NCBI GenBank assembly: GCA_023512345.1
Contig: JAILZT010000007.1
Span: forward strand, 1 to 64,000
Direction: 5' to 3'
DNA from: Paenibacillus sp.
Lineage (GTDB): Bacteria > Bacillota > Bacilli > Paenibacillales > Paenibacillaceae
DNA length: 64,000 bases
Below are positions 54,091 through 61,204 of this stretch, piece by piece. A program made the translations under genes and the position numbers. The notes beneath the pieces are model-generated. The model was not told the DNA's origin. It was given only the letters and a program-made list of their open reading frames with translations, and did not search any database. How positions within the stretch are numbered: position 1 is the stretch's first letter; every line of letters starts with the position of its first letter.

Positions 54091-54372
54091 TTATTCATCT
54101 TTCTTAGTGCCCTCCCGCTTGTTAAAGGCTAATTCGAATAAACCTGTTGCGGACAAACCCGCCAGCCCACCTGACCACAGGCGAAGCACTAGATCCATTG
54201 GAGTAAAAGGATAAGCAAGCGCACCGACCAACAGGCCAATAACCAATCCCACAACAGGTACAATGTTACGCGGAAGGTTAACCGTATTCTTCACAAGCTG
54301 TACTAGTGCAAGTACAAATACAGCCAGCACCGAAGCAAAAGCTAACACTCCATTCAATGCTTCATTGTTCAT
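54091..54372 (-). CDS. Phage holin, A118/Hol118-like
   Basis: 93 residues with two to three hydrophobic segments (GVLAFASVLAVFVLALVQLV, IVPVVGLVIGLLVGALAYPF, LWSGGLAGLSATGLFELAF) and a charged C-terminus (NKREGTKKDE), as in holins of the A118 type. Holins open the membrane so an endolysin can reach the wall. It overlaps the endolysin gene by four bases. No other phage genes are near, so this is an isolated cassette. Confidence 0.82.
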   Translation of the reverse strand: MNNEALNGVLAFASVLAVFVLALVQLVKNTVNLPRNIVPVVGLVIGLLVGALAYPFTPMDLVLRLWSGGLAGLSATGLFELAFNKREGTKKDE

Positions 54373-55109
54373 GGCAGACTATCCCCCTTCGCTTTTTTTA
54401 ATAGACCTCCACGATCTAAAATCGTTAATACACGGTAAAAATCATAACTGCCTCCATCTGGAGTATCCAATAGACCCGCCGAGATTGCTGTCTTTACAGC
54501 AGATTCTGCCCAAGAGGGGATGCTCATAGCGGCCCGGCTTTCCATTATAGACATACGCTCACGCAGCTCTTTTAATTCCGTCTCTAATTCTACAAGCCTC
54601 TTTTTATCTTCAGCCGACATTTCGTCCTCCCCCTTATCGAGATCATCATATTGATAAAGATTGTAAGCATCCATAATGCGGATGAGCTTTTGAGCATAAT
54701 TAGGGTCTGTTGCATAACCAGCAGATGCAATCTCTTTGGCTGCAGTTTTGCCTGAAGCACCAATTACCTTCCTATACAAATCACGGTTCCATGACACGCC
54801 TTTGACAAGGATCTCAGTATGGTCCGAAATAGATTCACCCCATTGGTTATAGGCACGAAAAGCGGCATTCACCTTAACGACCTTCCCATTCACATATTCA
54901 GTGGTCTGCGCAGTGATACTCCCCGCAGGCCCACTGCCTTTAATTCCAAAAAGATTATTAGCTTTAACCGTTAACCCACTGTTCCCCCAAGCTGATTCCA
55001 GAGCAGCCTGCGATATGGTCAGCGATGCAGGAACTTTACTCTGCTGCATACTTTGTATGGCTAACGGAGCGATGATTGCGATAAATTCCGTCTTGGTCAT
55101 TACTATCAC
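54369..55109 (-). CDS. GH73 glucosaminidase (endolysin-like)
   Basis: 246 residues. The N-terminal glucosaminidase domain (about 1-150) has the catalytic Glu in SQAALESAWGNSGLTVKANNLFGIKG, then AFRAYNQWGESISDHTEIL and YATDPNYAQKLIRIM. A coiled coil (KKRLVELETELKELRERMSIME) and a C-terminal AWAESAVK-like domain (PSWAESAVKTAISAGLLD) follow, which may bind wall. No signal peptide, as expected for an enzyme released through a holin. Overlaps the holin gene. Confidence 0.9.
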   Translation of the reverse strand: MIVMTKTEFIAIIAPLAIQSMQQSKVPASLTISQAALESAWGNSGLTVKANNLFGIKGSGPAGSITAQTTEYVNGKVVKVNAAFRAYNQWGESISDHTEILVKGVSWNRDLYRKVIGASGKTAAKEIASAGYATDPNYAQKLIRIMDAYNLYQYDDLDKGEDEMSAEDKKRLVELETELKELRERMSIMESRAAMSIPSWAESAVKTAISAGLLDTPDGGSYDFYRVLTILDRGGLLKKAKGDSLP

Positions 55110-55174
55110 ATCCTTTCTCTATATTAAATGCTCTCTCTTTCATAATGCTTGTGCTGCTTACAGCTCCAGACCCT

Positions 55175-55219
55175 AAAAAGGATGTCCCAGCAGCCATTTG
55201 CATAGCTGCCGGGACACCC
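55175..55219 (-). terminator. Terminator of the nirBD-cobA operon
   Basis: GGGTGTCCCGGCAGC and GCTGCTGGGACATCC form a long stem with few mismatches, followed on the minus strand by TTTTT, about 20 bp after cobA. Confidence 0.9.
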
Positions 55220-55239
55220 TCTCCCAAGTAATTGATAGA

Positions 55240-56061
55240 TTAGCCAATCTGTGATCTCGCCTTCGTTTCCAGCTCCATGAGCTGCTCCCTAACCCTGACT
55301 ACCTCACCGATAATTATAAGGGCTGGATTGCTTATTTTGGTAGCTGCCAATAGCTTTTCAATATTGTTAAGAGTTCCGGTAATCGTTCGCTGACGACGGG
55401 TCGTTCCATTCTCAATGACCGCAACCGGGGTTGTTCCACTCTTTCCATAGTGCAGCAGTTGTTCACGAATTTCGCTAAATTGACTAATTCCCATATAGAC
55501 GACAATCGTATCCACACTTTGTACCAGTTGGTCCCAGCGGACCGGTGATTCATGGTCACTGCAACGACTCCCCGTCACGATGGTGAAGGAAGCCGCCAAT
55601 CCACGGTGAGTAAGGGGAATACCCGCTGAAGCTGCTGCACCGATAGCTGAGGTTATCCCGGGAACAACTTCATAGGAAATTCCCGCTTCTGCCATAGCTA
55701 TGGCCTCCTCACCCCCTCTGCCAAAAACGAAGGGATCGCCGCCTTTAAGCCGCACAACCTTGTTTCCCTCTGCAGCATATTGGATCATAAGCTGTTCTAT
55801 TTTCCGCTGCGCCATAGAATGTTTCCCTGGAGATTTACCACAGTAGATACGAATCGTTTCAGGTTTAGAATAGTCTAACAATTCTTCATTTACTAGCCGG
55901 TCATAGAGGATGACATCAGCCTCTTGGATACGCAGCACTGCTTTGAGAGTGATGAGCTCTGGATCCCCAGGACCCGCTCCAACAATCGCAACACTACCTG
56001 GCCTCATAACCTTTTGTTCTGAGCTGCGATTTCCAAAACCGCTGGGTTTCAAATAATCCAT
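55240..56061 (-). CDS. cobA: Uroporphyrinogen-III C-methyltransferase
   Basis: 273 residues. VAIVGAGPGDPELITLKA (about 24-41), VVRLKGGDPFVFGRGGEE and GIPLTHRGLAASFTIVTG are the SUMT signatures. It methylates uroporphyrinogen III twice to precorrin-2, the precursor of siroheme, which nitrite reductase needs. The short N-terminal extension is unlike CysG; no oxidase or chelatase domain is present. Third gene behind nirB and nirD, followed by the operon terminator. Confidence 0.95.
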   Translation of the reverse strand: MDYLKPSGFGNRSSEQKVMRPGSVAIVGAGPGDPELITLKAVLRIQEADVILYDRLVNEELLDYSKPETIRIYCGKSPGKHSMAQRKIEQLMIQYAAEGNKVVRLKGGDPFVFGRGGEEAIAMAEAGISYEVVPGITSAIGAAASAGIPLTHRGLAASFTIVTGSRCSDHESPVRWDQLVQSVDTIVVYMGISQFSEIREQLLHYGKSGTTPVAVIENGTTRRQRTITGTLNNIEKLLAATKISNPALIIIGEVVRVREQLMELETKARSQIG

Positions 56062-56095
56062 GAGTACTCCCCCAATCCTCTATAGAAATTTAACA

Positions 56096-56413
56096 TTATA
56101 CCGTCACATATACAGAGCCGCTGTAGGGATCGACCTCTACTTCAAAGGTTGTCACGCAACCCGTATCCGGTTCTTGCACAACCCCACTATGCAGATCAAT
56201 CTTCCAGTCATGCAGTGGACAGTGAACCTTTGTCCCGCAGACCATCCCTTCAGATAACGCTCCACCTTTATGTGGACACTTATTTTCTACAGCCAATACC
56301 TCACCGTCCGAAAGGCGAAACAAAGCGATTTCTATGTCGTTAACTTTGAAGGTTCGTGATCCTTTGCGGTCAATATCCGTTACATTTCCTATCAGCATTT
56401 TGGTCATAGTCAT
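56096..56413 (-). CDS. nirD: Nitrite reductase small subunit NirD
   Basis: 105 residues with a Rieske-type [2Fe-2S] domain: ligands in NKCPHKGGALSEG and VHCPLHDWKID. NirD is the partner of NirB in NADH-dependent assimilatory nitrite reduction. It follows nirB by 13 bp. Confidence 0.95.
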   Translation of the reverse strand: MTMTKMLIGNVTDIDRKGSRTFKVNDIEIALFRLSDGEVLAVENKCPHKGGALSEGMVCGTKVHCPLHDWKIDLHSGVVQEPDTGCVTTFEVEVDPYSGSVYVTV

Positions 56414-56426
56414 GGCTTGATTCCCC

Positions 56427-58859
56427 CTATTTATATATCTCTACTGGTGCGATCGGCTCGAAATTTTTACGAAGTCCCGGCTCATTAACGATTTCTTTCC
56501 AAGGATCCGTAGTCAGACTTAGTGTAGTTTGAATTCTTTCCTGCAACGCAAGACGATCTTCACGATTCTCGAGTGCCTTCTTCACACTCTCGACGCCGAC
56601 ACGTTCCACCCAAATCGAAGTTCGCTCATTCCAGCTGGCATTCTCACGGTAATATTGCAGGAAGGCACTTGCCCACTCTACTACCTCATCCTCCGTTTTC
56701 ACTACACAGAGAAGATCTGTTGCGCGGACATGTACGCCTCCATTCCCTCCGATGTGCAGCTCCCAGCCTCCATCTATGGCGACGACACCAAAGTCCTTAA
56801 TCGTTGCTTCCGCACAATTTCGAGGACAGCCTGATACGGCCAACTTCACCTTTGCCGGGGCGGTCAAACGCTCAAATTCTTTCTCCAGCCGGATACCCAT
56901 ACCAATTGCATCCTGAGTCCCAAAGCGGCAGAAGGTTGAACCCACACAGGTCTTCACTGTACGCAGCGTCTTACCGTAGGCATGACCCGAAGGCATATCC
57001 AGTTCTTCCCACATTTTCGGCAGATCCTCTTTCTTCACGCCAAGTAGATCCAATCTTTGTCCACCCGTAAACTTCACCATCGGCACATCAAATTTCTCGG
57101 CGATTTCAGCAATCTTCTTCAGCTCGGTTGGTGAGGTAACCCCTCCATAAATCCGGGGCACTACAGAGTACGTTCCGTCCTTCTGAATATTTGCATGGTA
57201 GCGTTCATTTGTGAACCGTGATTCCTTCTCATCTATATACTCTTCTGGCCAGAGCATTCCAAGGTAGTAATTTAGGGAAGGACGGCATTTGGCACAGCCT
57301 TCTTCATTACTCCATTCCAGTACATTCATCACTTCTTTAACAGTCTTAAGCTCCATACGTTGGATCTCGGAGACAATCTCATCCCGGTTCAGCGTAGTAC
57401 AGCCGCAAATGCCTTCCTTAACCGTTACAGCCGCATCTCCCGCATATAGTTGAAGCAATCCTTCCACGAGCGGCTTACATCCACCGCAGGATGCAGATGC
57501 TTTGGTACAAGCTTTAATCTGCCCTACACTTGTGCAGCCACCGGATTGGATTGCCTCAGCAATCGCACCTTTCGATACACCGTTACAGCCGCAGATGATT
57601 TCATCATCCGCCATGCCTTCCAGACGATTTTGCGGTGAAGAGGACAATGCATCCGCAGATACACCCAACAGCAATTCTTTTTCTCTGCCTTTTATATCTT
57701 CACCCTTCTTAATCATCGAGAAGAGCTGCGCACCGTCACTGGTATCACCGAACAGCACGGCACCGATCAACTTATCGTCTTGAATAACTAATTTCTTATA
57801 CACACCATCAATCTCATCTTGGAAACGAAGCGCCCGGGAGCCTTCAGGTTCAATAAATTGCCCAGCCGAGAACACATTGACCCCGGATACTTTCAACTTA
57901 GTAGAGGTTACAGAGCCTGCATAACCTTCAGTGGGTGTACCTGCCAGTCTTTTGGCGAGCACAGCGCCTTGTTCATATAGAGGGGCAACTAGACCGTAGG
58001 CGATCCCACGATGCTCAGCACATTCACCAAGCGCATAGATGCCAGGGATATTGGTTTCCAAATAATCATTTACCACAATACCGCGTTTGATCTCAATCCC
58101 TGACTTTTGAGCCAATTCCACATTAGGTTTAATACCTACTGCCATAACAAGCAGATCTGCTTCTACCGTACTCCCATCAGCGAAAAGTAAGTTTTTAACG
58201 CGCTTCTTACCGAGGATAGCCTCCGACTGCTTCTGTAATAGGAACTTCATGCCTTGATTTTCCAGTTCTCTCTTAAGCATGGTCGAAGCTGCCTCGTCTA
58301 GCTGGCGCTCCATAATATATTCATTAATGTGGACAACCGAGACATCCATTCCCAGATGCAGCAACCCTCTTGCTGCCTCCAGACCCAGTAATCCACCGCC
58401 GATGACCACTGCTTTTTTATAAGATTTAGCTGTCTCTTGCATAATCCGGCAATCATTAATATCGCGGAAAGCTATAACACCTTCTTTATCTGCTCCCGGA
58501 AGAGGAAGCATAAATGGGTTGGATCCCGTTGCCAATATCAACTCATCATAACCCGCTGTTATTCCTCCATCCGAATAGACTTTGCGGTTCTTTGTGTCAA
58601 TCTGAGTGACTGTATGTCCGATATGAAGATTAATATTATGGCTCCGGTACCATTCCAGATCATTTATAATAATTTCATCCATATCTGCCCCGCCGGCGAG
58701 AACCGAGGATAACATGATACGGTTGTAGTTAGGATGAGGTTCTGCACCAAAAATTGTTATTTCATAAGCATCGGGGGCTAATTTCAACAAGTGCTCAATC
58801 GCCCAAACCCCTGCCATTCCGTTACCTACCATCACCAATTTTTTACGCGCTGTTGCCAT
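56427..58859 (-). CDS. nirB: Nitrite reductase large subunit NirB
   Basis: 810 residues. An NAD(P)H/FAD domain (KKLVMVGNGMAGVWAIEHLL, AVVIGGGLLGLEAARGLL) is followed by two BFD-like [2Fe-2S] regions (IICGCNGVSKGAI with CGGCKP; GICGCTTLNRDEI with CAKCRP). The sulfite/nitrite reductase domain has the siroheme-[4Fe-4S] cysteines in KTCVGSTFCRFG and VSGCPRNCAEA. It reduces nitrite to ammonium. The ATG at 58859 is the start; the upstream extension runs through the regulated leader and is not translated. Confidence 0.96.
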   Translation of the reverse strand: MATARKKLVMVGNGMAGVWAIEHLLKLAPDAYEITIFGAEPHPNYNRIMLSSVLAGGADMDEIIINDLEWYRSHNINLHIGHTVTQIDTKNRKVYSDGGITAGYDELILATGSNPFMLPLPGADKEGVIAFRDINDCRIMQETAKSYKKAVVIGGGLLGLEAARGLLHLGMDVSVVHINEYIMERQLDEAASTMLKRELENQGMKFLLQKQSEAILGKKRVKNLLFADGSTVEADLLVMAVGIKPNVELAQKSGIEIKRGIVVNDYLETNIPGIYALGECAEHRGIAYGLVAPLYEQGAVLAKRLAGTPTEGYAGSVTSTKLKVSGVNVFSAGQFIEPEGSRALRFQDEIDGVYKKLVIQDDKLIGAVLFGDTSDGAQLFSMIKKGEDIKGREKELLLGVSADALSSSPQNRLEGMADDEIICGCNGVSKGAIAEAIQSGGCTSVGQIKACTKASASCGGCKPLVEGLLQLYAGDAAVTVKEGICGCTTLNRDEIVSEIQRMELKTVKEVMNVLEWSNEEGCAKCRPSLNYYLGMLWPEEYIDEKESRFTNERYHANIQKDGTYSVVPRIYGGVTSPTELKKIAEIAEKFDVPMVKFTGGQRLDLLGVKKEDLPKMWEELDMPSGHAYGKTLRTVKTCVGSTFCRFGTQDAIGMGIRLEKEFERLTAPAKVKLAVSGCPRNCAEATIKDFGVVAIDGGWELHIGGNGGVHVRATDLLCVVKTEDEVVEWASAFLQYYRENASWNERTSIWVERVGVESVKKALENREDRLALQERIQTTLSLTTDPWKEIVNEPGLRKNFEPIAPVEIYK

Positions 58860-58891
58860 ATCTATCTCTCTCCTCTCCAGGTTCAAAACAT

Positions 58892-58953
58892 AAAAAGCCC
58901 GCTTCACTCCGCCCGGAAACATAAGTTTCCCCTTGCGATTAGTGTAAGCAGGC
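58892..58953 (-). terminator. Leader terminator of nirB
   Basis: On the minus strand GCCTGCTTACACT (58941-58953) pairs with AGTGAAGCGGGC (58897-58908), and five T residues follow (58892-58896). A smaller GGAAAC/GTTTCC stem sits in the loop. It would stop transcription before nirB unless its 5' arm is held in the upstream hairpin P2. Confidence 0.85.
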
Positions 58954-58990
58954 GCCATTGCCGCTTCATCCGAACACATCGTTGTATCCG
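58946..58990 (-). promoter_or_regulatory. ANTAR-type tandem hairpins in the nirB leader
   Basis: P1 (58971-58990) is CGGATAC, hexaloop AACGAT, GTGTTCG: seven pairs including G-U pairs. P2 (58946-58966) is AAGCGGC, hexaloop AATGGC, then G, a bulged C and CTGCTT. Both loops have A at position 1 and G at position 4, the known recognition code of ANTAR antiterminators such as EutV. The linker is four bases. The 3' side of P2 shares GCCTGCTT with the 5' arm of the terminator, so the two structures exclude each other. Confidence 0.85.
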
Positions 58991-59013
58991 TGATTGTTTA
59001 ATTTGTTAAATCG

Positions 59014-59043
59014 ACTATACAACATACTTTTAGCTTACGTCAA
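59014..59043 (-). promoter_or_regulatory. nirB promoter
   Basis: On the minus strand TTGACG (59038-59043) and TATAGT (59014-59019) are 18 bp apart. The start would fall near 59007, about 17 bp before hairpin P1. Confidence 0.7.
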
Positions 59044-59054
59044 CAATTATGACA
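59038..59054. promoter_or_regulatory. TnrA/GlnR-like box over the nirB -35
   Basis: On the minus strand TGTCATAATTGTTGACG fits TGTNA-N7-TNACA with one mismatch at the last base. It covers the -35 hexamer, so binding would be expected to repress nirB or tune it. Confidence 0.5.
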
Positions 59055-59101
59055 TATAAAATTTAAATTTCTTAAATTCATCGACAAACAAGCCTTTTTT
59101 G

Positions 59102-59118
59102 TGTTATATAATATAACA
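59102..59118. promoter_or_regulatory. Perfect TnrA/GlnR box
   Basis: TGTTATATAATATAACA is a perfect palindrome about its central base and matches TGTNA-N7-TNACA exactly with an AT-rich centre. It lies about 50 bp upstream of a plausible -10 (TATTAT, 59151-59156) of the ANTAR gene, the usual distance for TnrA activation, and no good -35 is present. Confidence 0.75.
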
Positions 59119-59195
59119 TATGGTTCCTTTTCTAATCCCATCTGCATACTTATTATTAACTAATTAGCTACTTCAGTATAAAGGAGCGTCAAACT

Positions 59196-59816
59196 ATGCA
59201 TTCCCTGTTGGTCATATATAACAGCTCGACTAAAACAGAATCCATAGCAGACTCCTTCCAATGTATATTGCCGGAGTTCATCCTTAGATCCAGCGGTTAC
59301 ATAGTTGATGTGGCCTACTCCGAAAAAGAGGCCATTGCTGGAATTAAGGAGGCGGATGCTTCCATTCTACACGTACCCGTTTCAGAGATTAAAGAGTGGG
59401 GAACTCTTCTTATGAAACAAAAGATGGCGCCCGTCATTTGGTGGTGCACCGATGAGACAGCCAATCTATCCTTAGCAGCTTGTGAGGATCATATTATGGT
59501 AGATGGAATATTGGGGCCTTCTATGCAGCCGCAGGAGATCCATTGGAGTCTCCATTTCAGTGCCAAGCAATGCTTCGAAAGGCAGCAATGGCTAAAAGAA
59601 CGTGAACAGTTGCTATCCCGAATTGAGGAGCGGAAATGGATCGACATGGCGAAGGGTATCTTGTCCAAGGTTAAAAATATATCAGAATCCGAGGCATACG
59701 ACGTACTCCGTAAGCAGGCGATGAATGAACGAAAGCGTATGGTCGATGTCGCTACATCTATTGTAAAGGTGTACCAGTTGCTGCAGGATCAAACACAAGG
59801 GGGCTCCAACAAATGA
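59196..59816 (+). CDS. ANTAR-domain RNA-binding antiterminator
   Basis: 206 residues. The first 120 look like a response-regulator receiver that has lost its phosphorylation Asp (ADASILHVPVSEIKEWG where DxxMP is expected). A coiled-coil linker leads to a C-terminal ANTAR domain (about 145-200: RIEERKWIDMAKGILSKVKN, SEAYDVLRKQAMNERKRMV). ANTAR proteins bind paired RNA hairpins and prevent termination; matching hairpins lie in the divergent nirB leader. The stop codon overlaps the next gene by four bases. A TnrA/GlnR box precedes it. Confidence 0.88.
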   Translation: MHSLLVIYNSSTKTESIADSFQCILPEFILRSSGYIVDVAYSEKEAIAGIKEADASILHVPVSEIKEWGTLLMKQKMAPVIWWCTDETANLSLAACEDHIMVDGILGPSMQPQEIHWSLHFSAKQCFERQQWLKEREQLLSRIEERKWIDMAKGILSKVKNISESEAYDVLRKQAMNERKRMVDVATSIVKVYQLLQDQTQGGSNK

Positions 59817-60859
59817 TCAACCTATTAAAAGAAGTTGCCCGGGGAAAGAGGGGCGCCCGTGATTTAAACTATGAGGAGTCTACACAGGCTGCCGAATCCA
59901 TTCTAGGGTTAACTGCGACTCCTGCCCAAATTGGTGCCTTCCTGATTGCGGAACGCATCAAGCTGGAAAGTGTTGAGGAGCTTGAAGCCTTCGTGTCTGT
60001 CTGCCGTAAATATGCACACCGGGAACCTATTCAAGAGGGCCTAGACTGCGCTGGGCCTTACGACGGAAGGACCGCCTCGTTCATCGCCACATTCCCTGTG
60101 GCTTTTCTTTTATCCGCTGCAGGCTTGCCGGTTACCCTTCATGGAATGTCTTCCTTACCCCCCAAATGGGGAGTCACACTTCTAGATATCATTTCAGCGG
60201 CCGGAATTGATATCAGAAATCTAACACGTACGGATGCGATATCTGCAGCCCAACGAAGCGGGGTTTTATTGGTGGACGCAGAACAATGGTGTCCCCCCTT
60301 AGGGGATATCCGCTATATCCGTGAGGAAATCGGTATGCGTTCTATATTGAATACAGCGGAGAAACTGATAGATTATAGTTGCTCTCCCTATATCGTATTT
60401 GGGATCTACCACAACACCGTCTTCGATCGAATATCCCGGTTGTTAATCAAGCTTGGATACCAAAGAGCCCTTGTTGTACAAGGTACAGAAGGCTCGGAGG
60501 ATATCTTTATCGATCGTCCTACCCGTGTATATACCGTAGAAAATGGATCTTCCAATCTGGGCATCATCGACCCTGAATCTATGGGACTCGACACGCCCGT
60601 CCCGGAAATGCAATGGACGTCCCGCCAACAGCTCCTTACGGCTGAGGCTGTTCTTCAGGGCGGCGGCCATATGGCCTTTTATAATCAGGTGCTGCTGAAC
60701 GGTGCAGTTAGGCTTCAGCTTGCCGGAAAGGTCAACTCGGTAGAAGAAGGCTTATATATCTGCAAAGACTTGCTGGATAACGGCGAGGCATGGAATGTGT
60801 ATCATAATTGGAAGAGCGCAATGCTCCACAGCGGAGAAACCGTTAACAACCCAGCCTGA
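59813..60859 (+). CDS. Anthranilate phosphoribosyltransferase-like (TrpD/TrpD2 fold) protein
   Basis: 348 residues. The helical N-terminal domain (LNYEESTQAAESILGLTATPAQIGAFLIAERIK) and later HGMSSLPPKWGVTLLDIISAAGIDI align with TrpD-type enzymes. However, the PRPP motif GTGGDG is replaced by AGPYDG and HGNRS by HGMSS, so anthranilate transferase activity is doubtful. No trp genes are near. It is translationally coupled to the ANTAR gene and divergent from nirB. A role as sensor or partner of the ANTAR protein is inference only. Confidence 0.8.
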   Translation: MINLLKEVARGKRGARDLNYEESTQAAESILGLTATPAQIGAFLIAERIKLESVEELEAFVSVCRKYAHREPIQEGLDCAGPYDGRTASFIATFPVAFLLSAAGLPVTLHGMSSLPPKWGVTLLDIISAAGIDIRNLTRTDAISAAQRSGVLLVDAEQWCPPLGDIRYIREEIGMRSILNTAEKLIDYSCSPYIVFGIYHNTVFDRISRLLIKLGYQRALVVQGTEGSEDIFIDRPTRVYTVENGSSNLGIIDPESMGLDTPVPEMQWTSRQQLLTAEAVLQGGGHMAFYNQVLLNGAVRLQLAGKVNSVEEGLYICKDLLDNGEAWNVYHNWKSAMLHSGETVNNPA

Positions 60860-60881
60860 CGACTCGGTAACTGAAGAAAAT

Positions 60882-60909
60882 AAAAAACGCCGGAAAACAA
60901 CTTCCGGCG
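60882..60909. terminator. Terminator between the TrpD-like and YjcZ-like genes
   Basis: CGCCGGAA and TTCCGGCG form an 8-bp stem, followed on the minus strand by six T residues. It can serve the minus-strand small gene and perhaps also the converging plus-strand operon. Confidence 0.8.
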
Positions 60910-60943
60910 GTAATGCTTATATATATCAAATTACAAATTCGGC

Positions 60944-61126
60944 TTAAAATGTACGTAAAATAATGACCAGCAATATAAATAGAACTAAAATTGTGGTCGT
61001 AGATAATCCCAAGCCGCCGTAACCTCCAGCAACTCCTCCGCAAGCTCCGGGACCCCCACCATAACCTCCAACCATTCCACCACTAGCTCCGGGACCTCCA
61101 CCATATGCTCCAGCAATTCCACCCAT
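60944..61126 (-). CDS. YjcZ-family small glycine-rich membrane protein
   Basis: 60 residues: a head built of imperfect repeats (AYGGGPGASGGMVGGYGGGPGACGG), then one membrane segment (STTTILVLFILLVIILRTF) matching the YjcZ core. GAAGGAGG lies before the start. Such small proteins are often spore-associated. The repeat head is longer than in the 35-residue relative at 52531-52638 and is mirrored in direct repeats of the DNA. Confidence 0.8.
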   Translation of the reverse strand: MGGIAGAYGGGPGASGGMVGGYGGGPGACGGVAGGYGGLGLSTTTILVLFILLVIILRTF

Positions 61127-61204
61127 TATTTAATTCCTCCTTCGTTTAGCCTACACAGTCATTCTATGCGAATGTATCGAAGTGGAGTGGGTGTTTGCCC
61201 TTAC

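Larger units (their letters stand above)
58860..59195. other. Divergent control region of nirB and the ANTAR gene
   Basis: About 336 bp without a gene. It contains the nirB leader with two hairpins and a terminator, the nirB promoter and two TnrA/GlnR-like boxes, each listed separately. Confidence 0.85.

Noticed and set aside
53537..55109. Complete prophage
   Set aside because: Only holin and endolysin are recognisable; no integration, replication or structural genes and no attachment repeats.
58860..58979. N-terminal extension of NirB to 58979
   Set aside because: The extra codons run through hairpin P2 and the leader terminator and lack family similarity; the ATG at 58859 has a GGAG site and gives the normal length.
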